From Beijerinckiaceae bacterium (GTDB taxonomy: Bacteria; Pseudomonadota; Alphaproteobacteria; Rhizobiales; Beijerinckiaceae), in NCBI GenBank assembly GCA_947456505.1, contig CANGTC010000003.1:1-64000 (forward strand): DNA of 64,000 nt. Reading direction: 5' to 3'. Positions 44,797 to 54,859 of the stretch are shown one piece after another. The notes under the pieces are model-generated. The model did not search any database. It saw nothing but the letters and a program-made list of their open reading frames with translations, and was not told the DNA's origin. Positions within the stretch are counted from its first letter, which is position 1; each line of letters starts with the position of its first letter. A program made the translations under genes and the position numbers.

Positions 44797-45874
44797 TCTT
44801 GAACCGCGCCCCGACAAGAGCCTCGCCCTCGAGATAGGAGCGCCCATCGCGGCGCTGGCGGCGGCTATCCTGTTTGGGGGGCTGGTGATCTGGCTGATGG
44901 GCAAATCGCCCGCGTTAGCTTTCGAAGTCTATTTCATCACGCCTCTACTGGAAGGATGGTCCCTTCAGGAACTTGCGGTGAAGGCTTGCCCCCTGGTGCT
45001 GATCGCCATTGGCCTGAGCTTCTGCTTTCGCGCCAACCTCTGGAACATCGGCGCGGAGGGGCAATTCATCATGGGCGGGCTGCTCGGCGGCTGGCTCGCC
45101 ATCCTCACCCATGACGACGCCTATCAGGACCTCATCGGCGGCTGGTGGATTCTGCCCGCGATGCTGGCGCTCGGCGCCATCGGCGGGGCGATCTACGGGC
45201 TTGTCCCCGCTTTCCTGAAAGTGCGGTTCGGCGCCTCGGAAATCCTCACCAGCCTCATGCTGGTCTATGTGGCTGAACTGGGCCTCGACTGGCTGGTGCG
45301 CGGCCCTCTCAAGGACCCCAAGGGCTTCAACTTCCCCCAAAGCGTGACCTTTGACGACATAGCCCGCCTTCCTTTCCTGGCGGAGGGCGAGCGGCTGCAC
45401 GCCGGGGTGCTGCTGGCGCTTCTGGCGGCGCTGGCTGCAGCCTTCATCTTCTCGCGCACGATCCTGGGCTTCGAGGTTCGCCTCATCGGCGAGGCGCCGC
45501 GCGCCGCCCGCTTTGCCGGTTTTGACGACCGCAGGCTCACCCTGATGGTTTTCGCGATTTCGGGGGCGCTGGCGGGGCTCGCTGGCATTTGCGAAGTGGC
45601 GGGACAAATCGGCCAGTTGCAACCCAGGATTTCCCCCGGCTATGGCTTCACCGCCATCATCGTCGCCTTTCTGGGTCGCCTCTCGCCTATCGGGATCCTC
45701 ATTGCCGCGCTGGTGCTTGCGCTGACCTATATTGGGGGCGAAGCTGCGCAGGTGGAGCTTTCCCTGCCCAACGATATGACCCGCGCCTTCCAGGGGCTGC
45801 TGTTGATGTGCGTCCTCATCGCCGACACCGCGACCCGTTACCGGATCCGCCTGAGCCGGGGAGCTGCGCGATGA
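44786..45874 (+). CDS. ABC transporter permease 1 (nucleoside/BMP type)
   Basis: A 362-residue inner-membrane permease of the BPD_transp_2 (RbsC/BmpB-like) family. LSFCFRANLWNIGAEGQFIM, FGASEILTSLMLVYVAELGL and GFEVRLIGEAPRAARFAGFD are typical of the first permease of nucleoside importers such as YufP/NupP. The ATG at 44786 lies inside the end of the ATPase gene, and the stop overlaps the ATG of the second permease, so translation is coupled. Confidence 0.93.
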   Translation: MRIDLEPRPDKSLALEIGAPIAALAAAILFGGLVIWLMGKSPALAFEVYFITPLLEGWSLQELAVKACPLVLIAIGLSFCFRANLWNIGAEGQFIMGGLLGGWLAILTHDDAYQDLIGGWWILPAMLALGAIGGAIYGLVPAFLKVRFGASEILTSLMLVYVAELGLDWLVRGPLKDPKGFNFPQSVTFDDIARLPFLAEGERLHAGVLLALLAALAAAFIFSRTILGFEVRLIGEAPRAARFAGFDDRRLTLMVFAISGALAGLAGICEVAGQIGQLQPRISPGYGFTAIIVAFLGRLSPIGILIAALVLALTYIGGEAAQVELSLPNDMTRAFQGLLLMCVLIADTATRYRIRLSRGAAR

Positions 45875-46794
45875 CCTCAAGCATGTTCCAACTCATCCTG
45901 ATGGCGGTTGTGACGGCGGCGACGCCCCTGATCATCGCAGCCATCGGCGAACTGGTGACCGAGCGCGCGGGCGTTCTGAATCTCGGTGTCGAAGGCATGA
46001 TGATCGTTGGGGCGGCGATGGGCTTCGCCGCAGCCTATTCGACCGGCTCCACCACCGTGGGGGCGCTGGCTGGCGTTCTCGCGGGGGGCATGATGGCGGC
46101 CCTCTTCGGCTTTCTCACCATCGCGCTGGCGATCAATCAGGTCGCGTCGGGGCTCGCGCTGACAATCTTCGGCATTGGCCTGTCTGGCCTGCTTGGCGCA
46201 GGCTTCGTCGGCCTGAAGCGCGACAACCCCGGCCAGATCCATATCCCCGGCCTCTCGGACCTGCCCTATGTTGGTCAGCTCATCTTCGGCGAGGACCCCT
46301 TCGTCTATCTCGCCCTGGCGCTGGTGGGAGTAACCGCCTGGTTTCTGACGCGCACCCGCGCCGGACTGATGCTCCGCTCGATCGGCGACAATCATCAATC
46401 CGCCCATGCGCTCGGCTTGCCGGTGCGCCGGACAAGGTTTCTGGCCTGCGTCTTTGGCGGCGCCTGCGCGGGACTGGCGGGGGCCTATCTCACCCTTGTG
46501 TATACGCCTTTCTGGTCGCCGGGCATGACCGCCGGTCGCGGCTGGATCGCTCTGGCCCTCGTAGTCTTCGCCTCATGGAAACCCTGGCGCGTGGCTCTGG
46601 GCGCCCTGCTCTTTGGCGGCGCGACCGTTCTGCAACTCCACGCTCAGGCCGCCTCCTTCGGCCTGCCCGGCCAGCTTCTGTCCGCTGCGCCATATCTCGC
46701 CACCATTATCGCGCTTTTGCTGCTAAGCTCGGGAACCCGAAGAAGCGCGGCGGCCCCCGCTGCGCTCGGACAAGCCTTTATCGCGCCCCGCTAG
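45871..46794 (+). CDS. ABC transporter permease 2 (nucleoside/BMP type)
   Basis: A 307-residue partner permease. AAIGELVTERAGVLNLGVEG is the signature of the second nucleoside permease (YufQ/NupQ-like); RTRAGLMLRSIGDNHQSAHA is the cytosolic loop that meets the ATPase. The start ATG overlaps the previous stop (ATGA). It would form the heterodimeric channel with permease 1. Confidence 0.93.
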   Translation: MTSSMFQLILMAVVTAATPLIIAAIGELVTERAGVLNLGVEGMMIVGAAMGFAAAYSTGSTTVGALAGVLAGGMMAALFGFLTIALAINQVASGLALTIFGIGLSGLLGAGFVGLKRDNPGQIHIPGLSDLPYVGQLIFGEDPFVYLALALVGVTAWFLTRTRAGLMLRSIGDNHQSAHALGLPVRRTRFLACVFGGACAGLAGAYLTLVYTPFWSPGMTAGRGWIALALVVFASWKPWRVALGALLFGGATVLQLHAQAASFGLPGQLLSAAPYLATIIALLLLSSGTRRSAAAPAALGQAFIAPR

Positions 46795-46852
46795 GGGCAT
46801 TGTGACCACGAGAGTTCAACTCAGCATCATGTAACCAGGAAGGGGATATCGA

Positions 46853-47926
46853 ATGAAAAAGCACATTTTGAAAATCGCGCTGCTCTCCGCAGCCGCCCTG
46901 ATGACCGCGAGCGCCGCCTTCGCCGCCGAGAAGCTCAAGGTCGGCTTCGTCTATGTCGGCCCCGTCGGCGACTTCGGCTATTCCTATCAGCACGACCAGG
47001 GCCGCATCGCCATGGAGAAGGCGCTGGGAGACAAGGTGCAGACCACCTTCCTGGAGAATGTGCCCGAGCCCGACAGCGACCGCTCCATCGAGCAACTCGC
47101 CCGCTCCGGCCACAAGCTCATCTTCACGACCTCCTTCGGCTACATGGAGCCGACCCTGCGCGTCGCAAAGAAGTTTCCGGGCGTGAAGTTTGAACATGCG
47201 ACCGGCTACAAGCGTTCGGAAAATGTCGCCACCTACACGGCGAAATTCCATGAGGGCCGTTATGTGATCGGCCAGATCGCCGGCAAGATGACCAAGACCA
47301 ACACCCTTGGCTACGTGGCATCCTTCCCGATCCCGGAAGTGGTGGCCGGCATCAACGCCTTCATGCTCGGCGCGCAGTCGGTCAATCCGGACGTGAAGGT
47401 GAAGATCGTTTGGGCCAACACATGGTTCGATCCGGGCAAGGAGGCTGACGCCGCCAAGGCGCTTCTGGCCCAGGGCGCCGACATCATCACCCAGCACACG
47501 GACTCCGCCGCTCCCCTGCAGGAGGCTGAAAAGGCTGGCAAACTCGGCTTCGGCCAGGCCTCCGATCAGGCGCGCTTCGCACCCAAGGCGCAGCTGACCT
47601 CCATCGTTGACGACTGGTCCAGCTACTATATCGAGCGCACAAAGGCCGTTCTCAACGGAACCTGGAAGTCGAAGGACACCTTTGGCGGCATGGACGCCGA
47701 CATGGTGCACCTCGCGCCCTTCGCCAACATGCCCGATGATGTGAAGAAGATGGCCACTGAAACTGCGGCCGCGATCAAGGCCAAGAAGCTCAACCCCTTC
47801 AAGTGCCCGGTCCTCGATCAGGACGGCAAGGCGGTCGAATGCAAGGACGGCAAGGCCCTGACCGACGCCCAGATCACCAGCATGAACTGGTATGTGAAGG
47901 GCATCGACGACAAGCTGCCGAAGTAA
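46853..47926 (+). CDS. BMP family periplasmic nucleoside-binding protein
   Basis: A 357-residue receptor of the BMP/Med/PnrA family. It has a signal peptide (ALMTASAAFAAEKL), then KVGFVYVGPVGDFGYSYQHD, ITQHTDSAAPLQEAEKAGKL and QLTSIVDDWSSYYIERTKAV. Characterised members bind purine nucleosides. The xanthine dehydrogenase genes that follow support a purine ligand. The stop lies 28 bases before xdhA. Confidence 0.93.
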   Translation: MKKHILKIALLSAAALMTASAAFAAEKLKVGFVYVGPVGDFGYSYQHDQGRIAMEKALGDKVQTTFLENVPEPDSDRSIEQLARSGHKLIFTTSFGYMEPTLRVAKKFPGVKFEHATGYKRSENVATYTAKFHEGRYVIGQIAGKMTKTNTLGYVASFPIPEVVAGINAFMLGAQSVNPDVKVKIVWANTWFDPGKEADAAKALLAQGADIITQHTDSAAPLQEAEKAGKLGFGQASDQARFAPKAQLTSIVDDWSSYYIERTKAVLNGTWKSKDTFGGMDADMVHLAPFANMPDDVKKMATETAAAIKAKKLNPFKCPVLDQDGKAVECKDGKALTDAQITSMNWYVKGIDDKLPK

Positions 47927-47954
47927 GGCGAGTTAGAGAACGCGCGAGCCCGGA

Positions 47955-49436
47955 ATGAAACGAGATCATATCCATTTCATCTTCCGCGGCTCGCGCGTAA
48001 GCCTCGCCGGTTTTCCTGCGCATGGGACCCTGCTGGACTGGTTGCGGCTCGACGCCCGGGCCACCGGTACGAAGGAGGGTTGCGCCGAAGGCGACTGCGG
48101 CGCCTGCACAGTCGTTCTGTCGCGTCTGCGCGACGGAAGGCTCGATCATCGCCCCGTCAACGCCTGCATCCTGCTTCTGGGTCAGGTGGACGGGGCGGAA
48201 ATCCTCACCATTGAGGATCTGGCGGACGAAAACGAGCAGCATCCCGTCCAGCAAGCCATGGTCCGGCATCACGGCGCCCAATGCGGCTTTTGCACGCCCG
48301 GCATCGTGATGAGCCTTTTCGCCCTTCATCAAGGCGCCTCTGAGGCCGTGACGCGACCACAGGTGGAGACTGCGCTGGCGGGCAATCTCTGCCGCTGCAC
48401 GGGCTATCGCCCCATCGTGGATGCGGCTTTGGAAGCCTGCGTTGGCCCGCCACAAGATCGCTTCGCGGCTAAGGCCGCAGCGCGCATAAATGCGCTGGCG
48501 GCTCTGGACGATGGCGCCGATCTTTTCGTGGGAACGCAGACACACTTCTTCGCCGCCCCCGCGAGCGAGGATGCGCTGGCGGCCCTCTATACGGAACATC
48601 CTGACGCGCTCCTGCTCTCAGGCGCAACTGATATAGGCCTTTGGATCACCAAGGCTCTGCAGACCCCGCCCAAGATCATCTGGCTAGGTCGCCTGCGCAG
48701 CGCTTTCACCGCCATTGAGATGGGCGAGAAGACGCTCTCACTCGGCGCCGGACTGACGCTTGCCGACGCCATGGCGCCCCTTGCGGAGCTGCATCCTGAT
48801 CTCAAGGAGATCATGCGTCGTTTCGGTTCCGCGCAGGTGCGCGCCTCCGGGACGATTGGCGGAAACCTCGCCAATGGGTCGCCCATCGGCGATCTCGCCC
48901 CATGCCTGATCGCGCTGGGCGCGGAGATCGAGTTGCGGCGCGGCAGCGAGTTGCGACGCCTGCCGCTGGAAGCCTTCTTCATCGCCTACAAAAAGCAGGA
49001 TCGGCGTCCTGGCGAATATCTGCGGCGCATCATCATTCCACGCCCGGCGCCTGACCGGGAGTTCCGCGCCTTCAAGATCAGCAAGCGTTTTGATGAAGAC
49101 ATATCCGCTGTGCTCGGCGCCTTTCAGCTGGGCCTCGTGGGTCGCCATGTGATCTTCGCCCGCATCGCATTTGGCGGCATGGCGGGCACGCCATCGCGCG
49201 CGCCCATGACGGAGATGGCGTCCATCGGCATCGACCTGGACGATCCCTCGACCTGGGCGAAGGCGCTGGCGGAACTCGGCAATGATTTCTCGCCGATTGA
49301 CGATGCTCGAGCGAGCGCCGCCTACCGCAGCCTCATCGCGCGCAACCTGTTTCTGAAAACCTTGATGGAAATATCTGGAATTCCGATCGATATTACGCGC
49401 CTGTCATCACTGGAGGCGCCCCATGCCGCCAAATGA
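47955..49436 (+). CDS. xdhA: Xanthine dehydrogenase small subunit (2Fe-2S and FAD)
   Basis: A 493-residue subunit that carries electrons from the molybdenum site to NAD. The N-terminal plant-type 2Fe-2S cluster site is EGCAEGDCGACTVVLSRL plus NACILLL; the second cluster uses GAQCGFCTPGIVMS and NLCRCTGYRPIVDAALEAC. The FAD-binding domain (about 190-370) includes DALLLSGATDIGLWITK and VRASGTIGGNLANGSPIGD. It overlaps xdhB by 14 bases. Its position after a nucleoside importer suggests oxidation of imported purines to xanthine and urate. Confidence 0.95.
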   Translation: MKRDHIHFIFRGSRVSLAGFPAHGTLLDWLRLDARATGTKEGCAEGDCGACTVVLSRLRDGRLDHRPVNACILLLGQVDGAEILTIEDLADENEQHPVQQAMVRHHGAQCGFCTPGIVMSLFALHQGASEAVTRPQVETALAGNLCRCTGYRPIVDAALEACVGPPQDRFAAKAAARINALAALDDGADLFVGTQTHFFAAPASEDALAALYTEHPDALLLSGATDIGLWITKALQTPPKIIWLGRLRSAFTAIEMGEKTLSLGAGLTLADAMAPLAELHPDLKEIMRRFGSAQVRASGTIGGNLANGSPIGDLAPCLIALGAEIELRRGSELRRLPLEAFFIAYKKQDRRPGEYLRRIIIPRPAPDREFRAFKISKRFDEDISAVLGAFQLGLVGRHVIFARIAFGGMAGTPSRAPMTEMASIGIDLDDPSTWAKALAELGNDFSPIDDARASAAYRSLIARNLFLKTLMEISGIPIDITRLSSLEAPHAAK

Positions 49437-51741
49437 CGCTAGCCCCGCTGAAGCCCTCGCCATAGTCAGCAAACCTGCGCGTCACGACTCCGCGCTCCTG
49501 CATGTGAGCGGCGCGGCTGCCTATATCGACGACATTCGCGAGCCCCAGGGTACGCTGCATCTGGCCCCCGGCCTCTCCCCCGCCACGCGCGGACGCATCA
49601 AGACGCTGGATCTCACGAAGGTGCGGGCTGCGCCGGGCGTCGTCGCCGTGCTGACGGCTGCGAATGTGCCCGGCCATAACAACACCTCCCACGCCTTCAA
49701 CGATGATCCCCTGATCGCCGATGGCGCCGTGGTCTTCCGGGGTCAGGTGATTTTCGTGGTGGTGGCCCAAACCCGGGATCAGGCGCGCCGGGCCGCACGA
49801 CTGGCCCATGTGGAGATCGAGGAGGAGACGCCCATCCTCACCATCGAGGATGCGCTGGCGGCCGATGCGAAGGTCCTGCCCGATTATGATTTCAGGGTGG
49901 GCGACCCCGCGCAGGCCATCGCGCAGGCGCCCAACCAGCTTGCGGGCATGCTGCGCATCGGCGGACAGGAGCATTTCTATCTTGAGGGACAGGCCGCCTT
50001 CGCCATACCCGGTGAAGCCGGCGAGATGCTGGTGCATTCCTCGACCCAGGATCCCACTCTGCTGCAAAGCGTGGTGGCGGGGGTGCTGGGCATGCCCAAC
50101 GCCTTCATCACCGTGGAGACGCGGCGTATGGGCGGCGCCTTTGGCGGCAAGGAATCTCAGGCCTCCCAGACCGGCGCCCTCGCCGCGCTGGCCGCCCAAG
50201 TCACAAGGCAGCCTTGCAAGCTGCGGCTGGACCGGGACGATGATTTCATCATCACCGGCAAGCGCCATGATTTCCGCGCGGACTGGACGGTCGGCTTCGA
50301 CGAGGCCGGGCGCATCGCGGGCTATGACGTGGCGCTGAACGCCCGCTGCGGCTGCTCCGTGGATCTGTCGCCCGGCGTGGTGGACCGCGCCATGTTCCAT
50401 GCGGCCAACGCCTATCATCTGCCAACCGCGTCGGTGATTGGACGCAGGCTCTTCACCAACACGGTCTCCAACACAGCCTTTCGCGGCTTTGGCGGGCCGC
50501 AGGGCATGTTAGCCATCGAGCGCGCCATGGACGCCATAGCCCACGCCACGGGCCTCGACCCACTGGATGTGCGCAAGGCCAATCTCTATCGACCGGGCGC
50601 TGACGTCACGCCCTATGGCATGCGGGTCGAGGATCCCGACGTGTTGGCGGGCTTGATCGACAAGCTCGAGGCCTCAAGCGATTACCGGCCGCGCCGGGCG
50701 CAGATCGCTGCCTGGAACAAGGCCAACCCCATCATCAAGCGCGGGCTCTCCCTGACCCCGGTGCAGTTCGGCATCTCCTTCACTCTCATCCACATGAACC
50801 AGGCGGGAGCGCTGGTGCATGTCTATGAAGACGGCTCGGTGCATCTGAACCACGGCGGCACGGAGATGGGCCAGGGGCTCTTCACCAAGGTGGCGCAGGT
50901 GGTGGCGGAAGAGTTCGGCATCCCGCTGGACTGGGTGCGCATCACCGCCACCAACACCGCCAAGGTGCCCAACGCCTCCCCCACGGCGGCGAGCGCCGGC
51001 TCCGATCTCAACGGCATGGCCGCGCAGGCGGCGGCGCGCGAAATCAAGACTCGCATGATCGCCTTCGCCGCAGACCATTACGGCGTCCAAGCCCACCAGA
51101 TCCGCATGCAGGATGGCATGGCGATCATCGGCGATAAGACTATCCCCTTCCGGCAGCTTGCGAAAATGTGTCGCCAGAACCGGGTGCATCTCTCACACGC
51201 GGGCTTCTACAAAACGCCAGAGATCCATTGGGACCGGGCTGCGCGACGGGGCAAGCCCTTCCTCTATTTCGCCTATGGCGCCGCCTGCGCTGAGGTCGCC
51301 ATCGACGTTCTCACCGGCGAGAACAAGGTGACGCGGGTCGATATTCTCCATGACGCCGGACGCTCCCTCAATCCGACGCTGGACATCGGCCAGATAGAGG
51401 GCGGTTTCGTGCAGGGCATGGGCTGGCTGACGACCGAGGAGCTTGTCTTCGACAGCACGGGCCGCCTCGCCACCCATGCGCCCTCCACCTACAAGATCCC
51501 CGTGGCCTCGGACGTGCCCGCCGATTTCCGCGTTGCGCTTCTGGAGGAGCCCAACCGCGCCGCCACCATCTACCGCTCCAAGGCCGTGGGCGAGCCGCCG
51601 CTCATGCTGGCGATCTCGGTCTATTCCGCCATGCTGGACGCCCTGCATTCCATTGCGCCCGGCAAGCAGGTCAGTCTCGACGCCCCCGCCACGCCGGAAC
51701 GTATCCTGATGGCGGCGGAGGCCATGAAGAGCACCCAATGA
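49423..51741 (+). CDS. xdhB: Xanthine dehydrogenase large subunit (molybdenum cofactor)
   Basis: A 772-residue catalytic subunit. The N-terminal a/b hammerhead (HDSALLHVSGAAAYIDDIRE) is followed by the molybdopterin-binding domains, with GGAFGGKESQASQTGALAAL, NTAFRGFGGPQGMLAIERAM (substrate-site Arg) and GGTEMGQGLFTKVAQVVAEE. The catalytic Glu region near the end is SKAVGEPPLMLAISVYSAML. Length and motifs match XdhB of two-subunit bacterial enzymes. The stop overlaps the xdhC start (ATGA). Confidence 0.95.
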   Translation: MPPNDASPAEALAIVSKPARHDSALLHVSGAAAYIDDIREPQGTLHLAPGLSPATRGRIKTLDLTKVRAAPGVVAVLTAANVPGHNNTSHAFNDDPLIADGAVVFRGQVIFVVVAQTRDQARRAARLAHVEIEEETPILTIEDALAADAKVLPDYDFRVGDPAQAIAQAPNQLAGMLRIGGQEHFYLEGQAAFAIPGEAGEMLVHSSTQDPTLLQSVVAGVLGMPNAFITVETRRMGGAFGGKESQASQTGALAALAAQVTRQPCKLRLDRDDDFIITGKRHDFRADWTVGFDEAGRIAGYDVALNARCGCSVDLSPGVVDRAMFHAANAYHLPTASVIGRRLFTNTVSNTAFRGFGGPQGMLAIERAMDAIAHATGLDPLDVRKANLYRPGADVTPYGMRVEDPDVLAGLIDKLEASSDYRPRRAQIAAWNKANPIIKRGLSLTPVQFGISFTLIHMNQAGALVHVYEDGSVHLNHGGTEMGQGLFTKVAQVVAEEFGIPLDWVRITATNTAKVPNASPTAASAGSDLNGMAAQAAAREIKTRMIAFAADHYGVQAHQIRMQDGMAIIGDKTIPFRQLAKMCRQNRVHLSHAGFYKTPEIHWDRAARRGKPFLYFAYGAACAEVAIDVLTGENKVTRVDILHDAGRSLNPTLDIGQIEGGFVQGMGWLTTEELVFDSTGRLATHAPSTYKIPVASDVPADFRVALLEEPNRAATIYRSKAVGEPPLMLAISVYSAMLDALHSIAPGKQVSLDAPATPERILMAAEAMKSTQ

Positions 51742-52658
51742 CCGCCTTCAAGCGCCTGCAGGAGGCTGTGGCGGCGGAGGGCTTCGCGGCCTTCGTCACC
51801 ATCGCGCAGGTGGAGGGATCTGCCCCGCGCGAGCGCGACGCCTTCATGGTGGTGCGCCCATCCGGCGCCTTTCATGGGACCATCGGCGGTGGCGCCCTGG
51901 AGTTCGAAGCCATCGCCTATGCGCGCGAGGCTCTGGCCCGCATGGCGCCGACCCATCAGCGCAGCCGGTCGCTGGGGCCGGATCTCGGCCAGTGCTGCGG
52001 CGGACGGGTGCGCCTGCGGATCGAATGTTTCGACAGCCAGGCCCTGCCACAGATCGCGGAGTGGGCGCAGGCCGAACGCGATCCGGATCTGCGGCTGCTT
52101 CGGCGGGAGGGATCTGATGGCGTGGCGCTGCGGCGTGTGGCGGAGCATCCCGCCGATATAGAGCCGGGCGAAGATGAGGAGCGTTACGCGCCCCCCACAA
52201 CGCCCGTACTGCTGTTCGGCGCCGGCCATGTGGGCCGGGCCCTGGTGCTGGCGCTGGCTCCCCTGCCCTTCACGGTGCGCTGGATTGATCCACGCGCAGA
52301 CTGGTTTCCTGCCGCGGCGCCCGGGAACGCCCAGCCGGTGTTGACGCCAGACCCGGTTGCGGAGCTGGACTCCGCGCCGCCCGGCGCCTTCGTCGTCGTG
52401 ATGACCCATTCCCACCCGCTGGACCTCGACATCGTGGCCCGCGCCCTGCAACTCGACCATTTCCCCTATGTGGGCCTTATTGGCTCGGCGACCAAAAGGG
52501 CGCGTTTCGAGAGCAGGTTGCGAGACCTTGGGGTGACGGCGGACCGCATCGCGGGCCTTGTCTGCCCCATTGGCGCGCCCCGGGTGCGCGACAAGACCCC
52601 CGCCGTGATCGCGGCGACCGTGGCGGCGGAGCTTCTCCAGCGGCAGGACGCCATCTGA
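51738..52658 (+). CDS. xdhC: Xanthine dehydrogenase accessory protein (Moco insertion)
   Basis: A 306-residue chaperone of the XdhC family, which binds the molybdenum cofactor, has it sulfurated and inserts it into xanthine dehydrogenase. N-terminal XdhC/CoxI segment: TIAQVEGSAPRERDAFMVV and GTIGGGALEFEAIAYAREAL. The C-terminal Rossmann part has VLLFGAGHVGRALVLALAPL and FPYVGLIGSATKRARFESRL. Translationally coupled to xdhB. Confidence 0.93.
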   Translation: MTAFKRLQEAVAAEGFAAFVTIAQVEGSAPRERDAFMVVRPSGAFHGTIGGGALEFEAIAYAREALARMAPTHQRSRSLGPDLGQCCGGRVRLRIECFDSQALPQIAEWAQAERDPDLRLLRREGSDGVALRRVAEHPADIEPGEDEERYAPPTTPVLLFGAGHVGRALVLALAPLPFTVRWIDPRADWFPAAAPGNAQPVLTPDPVAELDSAPPGAFVVVMTHSHPLDLDIVARALQLDHFPYVGLIGSATKRARFESRLRDLGVTADRIAGLVCPIGAPRVRDKTPAVIAATVAAELLQRQDAI

Positions 52659-52776
52659 GCAAAGCTGTGGCTGGGCCGCCGCGTTTCCCACAAATCGTTT
52701 TCGTTCCGTTCCCATTGCCGCCCTGATCGTGGCATAGAGGATAGCGAACCGAATCAGGACGACAACCGGCAGGACC

Positions 52777-54837
52777 ATGGCCAGCAGCAACGATCTTTTC
52801 GGCGGCGGCGCCGCGCGCAAACAAGCTCAAGCTAAGGCGGCGCCTTCCGCCCCCGAGCCCAAACAGGCGTCCCGTAGCAATGGAACGCCCGGGGAAGCGG
52901 GCTATACGGCGGCCTCCATTGAGGTGCTTGAGGGGCTGGAGCCCGTACGGCGTCGTCCGGGCATGTATATTGGCGGCACCGACGAGGCGGCGCTGCACCA
53001 TCTCTTCGCCGAAGTGCTCGACAATTCCATGGACGAGGCCGTGGCCGGTCACGCCACATGGATCGACGTCTCCTATGAGGAAGGCGGCTGGCTCTGCGTG
53101 GGCGATAACGGGCGCGGCATTCCCGTTGATCCCCATCCCAAATTCCCCAAGAAATCCGCCCTCGAAGTCATCATGACCACCCTCCATGCGGGCGGTAAGT
53201 TCGATTCTGGCGCCTACCAGACATCCGGCGGCCTGCATGGCGTGGGCGTGTCGGTGGTCAATGCGCTGGCGGAGCGGCTGGAAGTGGAGGTGGCGCGCGG
53301 CCAGGTGCTCTACCGCCAGATCTTCGAGCGCGGCCATCCCGTCACAAAGCTGGAGACCGTGGGCAAGGCGCCGAACCGGCGCGGCACACGCGTGCGCTTC
53401 CGCCCGGACGAGCAGATCTTCGGCAAGGGCGCGCAGTTCAAGGCGGCGCGGCTCTTCCGCATGGCCCGGTCCAAGGCCTATTTATTCGGCGGCGTCGAGA
53501 TCCGCTGGCGCTGTGCGCCTTCGCTGGTGACCGATTCCAGCGTGCCGACAGAGGCGGTGCTGCGCTTCCCCGGGGGCTTGAAGGACTATCTGGCCCAGGA
53601 CATCGAGGGCAAGGTCACGGTGGTCGAGCAGCCCTTCACCGGCAAGGTGGAGAAGCCGGGCGGCCATGGCTCGGTGGAGTGGGCCGTCTCCTGGCTCGGC
53701 GAGGACGATGGCTTCATCCAGTCCTACTGCAACACCATCCCCACGCCGGACGGCGGCGCCCATGAGGCGGGCCTGCGCACCGCCCTGCTGCGCGCCCTCA
53801 AGGACCATGCGGAGCGCATCGGCCAGGCCAAGCGCTTCGCCATCGTCACCAGCGACGATGTGATGACCGGCTGCGCCGCGCTGATCTCCATCTTCTACCG
53901 GGAGCCGGAGTTTCAGGGACAGAACAAGGGCCGCCTGATGTCGCCGGGCGCCTCACGCATCGTCGACCAGACCGTGCGCGACGCCTTCGATCACTGGCTG
54001 GCGGCCTCGCCCTCCCAGGCGCTCAAGCTGCTCGACTGGACCGTGGACCGGGCCGACGAGCGCATGCGCCGCCGCGCCGAAAAGGACGTCGCTCGCAAGA
54101 CCGCGACCCGCAAGCTGCGCCTGCCGGGCAAGCTTGCAGATTGCTCGAATACTTCGGCTCAAGGCTCTGAGTTATTTATCGTCGAGGGCGATTCCGCCGG
54201 TGGTTCCGCCAAGCAGGCGCGCGACCGCGCCAATCAGGCGGTGCTGCCCCTGCGCGGCAAGATCCTCAACGTCGCTTCCGCCACCAAGGACAAGCTCAGC
54301 GCCAACCAGCAATTGTCCGACCTGTCGCAGGCGCTCGGCTGCTCCGGCGGCTCCCATTACCGCGACGCTGACCTGCGCTATGACAAAATCATCGTGATGA
54401 CCGACGCGGATGTGGACGGCGCCCATATCGCCTCCCTGCTCATCACCTACTTTTATCGGCAGATGCCCAAGCTGATCGAAGGCGGGCACCTCTATCTGGC
54501 GGTTCCGCCTCTCTACAAGCTCACCCAGGGCGCCAAGACAGCCTATGCCCGCGACGACGCCCACAAGGCCGAGTTGATGCGGACCTTCTTCACCGGCAAG
54601 GGCAAGGTGGAGGTCAGTCGGTTCAAGGGCCTGGGCGAGATGATGCCGGCGCAACTCAAGGAAACCACCATGGACCCGCGCCGTCGCACCCTGTTGCGTG
54701 TTGTCGTCAAGACGGACGAACAGGTCGAGACCGCCGATTCGGTGGAGCGCCTCATGGGGAACAAGCCGGAAGCGCGTTTCACCTTCATCCAGGAACGGGC
54801 GGCGTTTGCAGCCGAGAAGGATCTGGTGGATATCTAG
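52777..54837 (+). CDS. parE: DNA topoisomerase IV subunit B
   Basis: A 686-residue type IIA topoisomerase ATPase subunit that decatenates daughter chromosomes with ParC. The GHKL ATPase contains EVLDNSMDEAVAGHA, VGDNGRGIPVDPHP and QTSGGLHGVGVSVVNALAER. The TOPRIM domain has FIVEGDSAGGSAKQARDR and MTDADVDGAHIASLLITYFY. ParE rather than GyrB is favoured by EVLDNSMDEAVAGHA and by the length without the GyrB insertion. The N-terminus has an Ala/Gln-rich extension of about 45 residues. Confidence 0.92.
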   Translation: MASSNDLFGGGAARKQAQAKAAPSAPEPKQASRSNGTPGEAGYTAASIEVLEGLEPVRRRPGMYIGGTDEAALHHLFAEVLDNSMDEAVAGHATWIDVSYEEGGWLCVGDNGRGIPVDPHPKFPKKSALEVIMTTLHAGGKFDSGAYQTSGGLHGVGVSVVNALAERLEVEVARGQVLYRQIFERGHPVTKLETVGKAPNRRGTRVRFRPDEQIFGKGAQFKAARLFRMARSKAYLFGGVEIRWRCAPSLVTDSSVPTEAVLRFPGGLKDYLAQDIEGKVTVVEQPFTGKVEKPGGHGSVEWAVSWLGEDDGFIQSYCNTIPTPDGGAHEAGLRTALLRALKDHAERIGQAKRFAIVTSDDVMTGCAALISIFYREPEFQGQNKGRLMSPGASRIVDQTVRDAFDHWLAASPSQALKLLDWTVDRADERMRRRAEKDVARKTATRKLRLPGKLADCSNTSAQGSELFIVEGDSAGGSAKQARDRANQAVLPLRGKILNVASATKDKLSANQQLSDLSQALGCSGGSHYRDADLRYDKIIVMTDADVDGAHIASLLITYFYRQMPKLIEGGHLYLAVPPLYKLTQGAKTAYARDDAHKAELMRTFFTGKGKVEVSRFKGLGEMMPAQLKETTMDPRRRTLLRVVVKTDEQVETADSVERLMGNKPEARFTFIQERAAFAAEKDLVDI

Positions 54838-54859
54838 AGCCTGACAAAGAGAGAACCCA

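Noticed and set aside
43288..44904. A 538-codon open frame opposite the nucleoside ABC ATPase
   Set aside because: The ATPase frame has Walker A, signature and Walker B motifs; the opposite frame has no recognisable domain or start signal.
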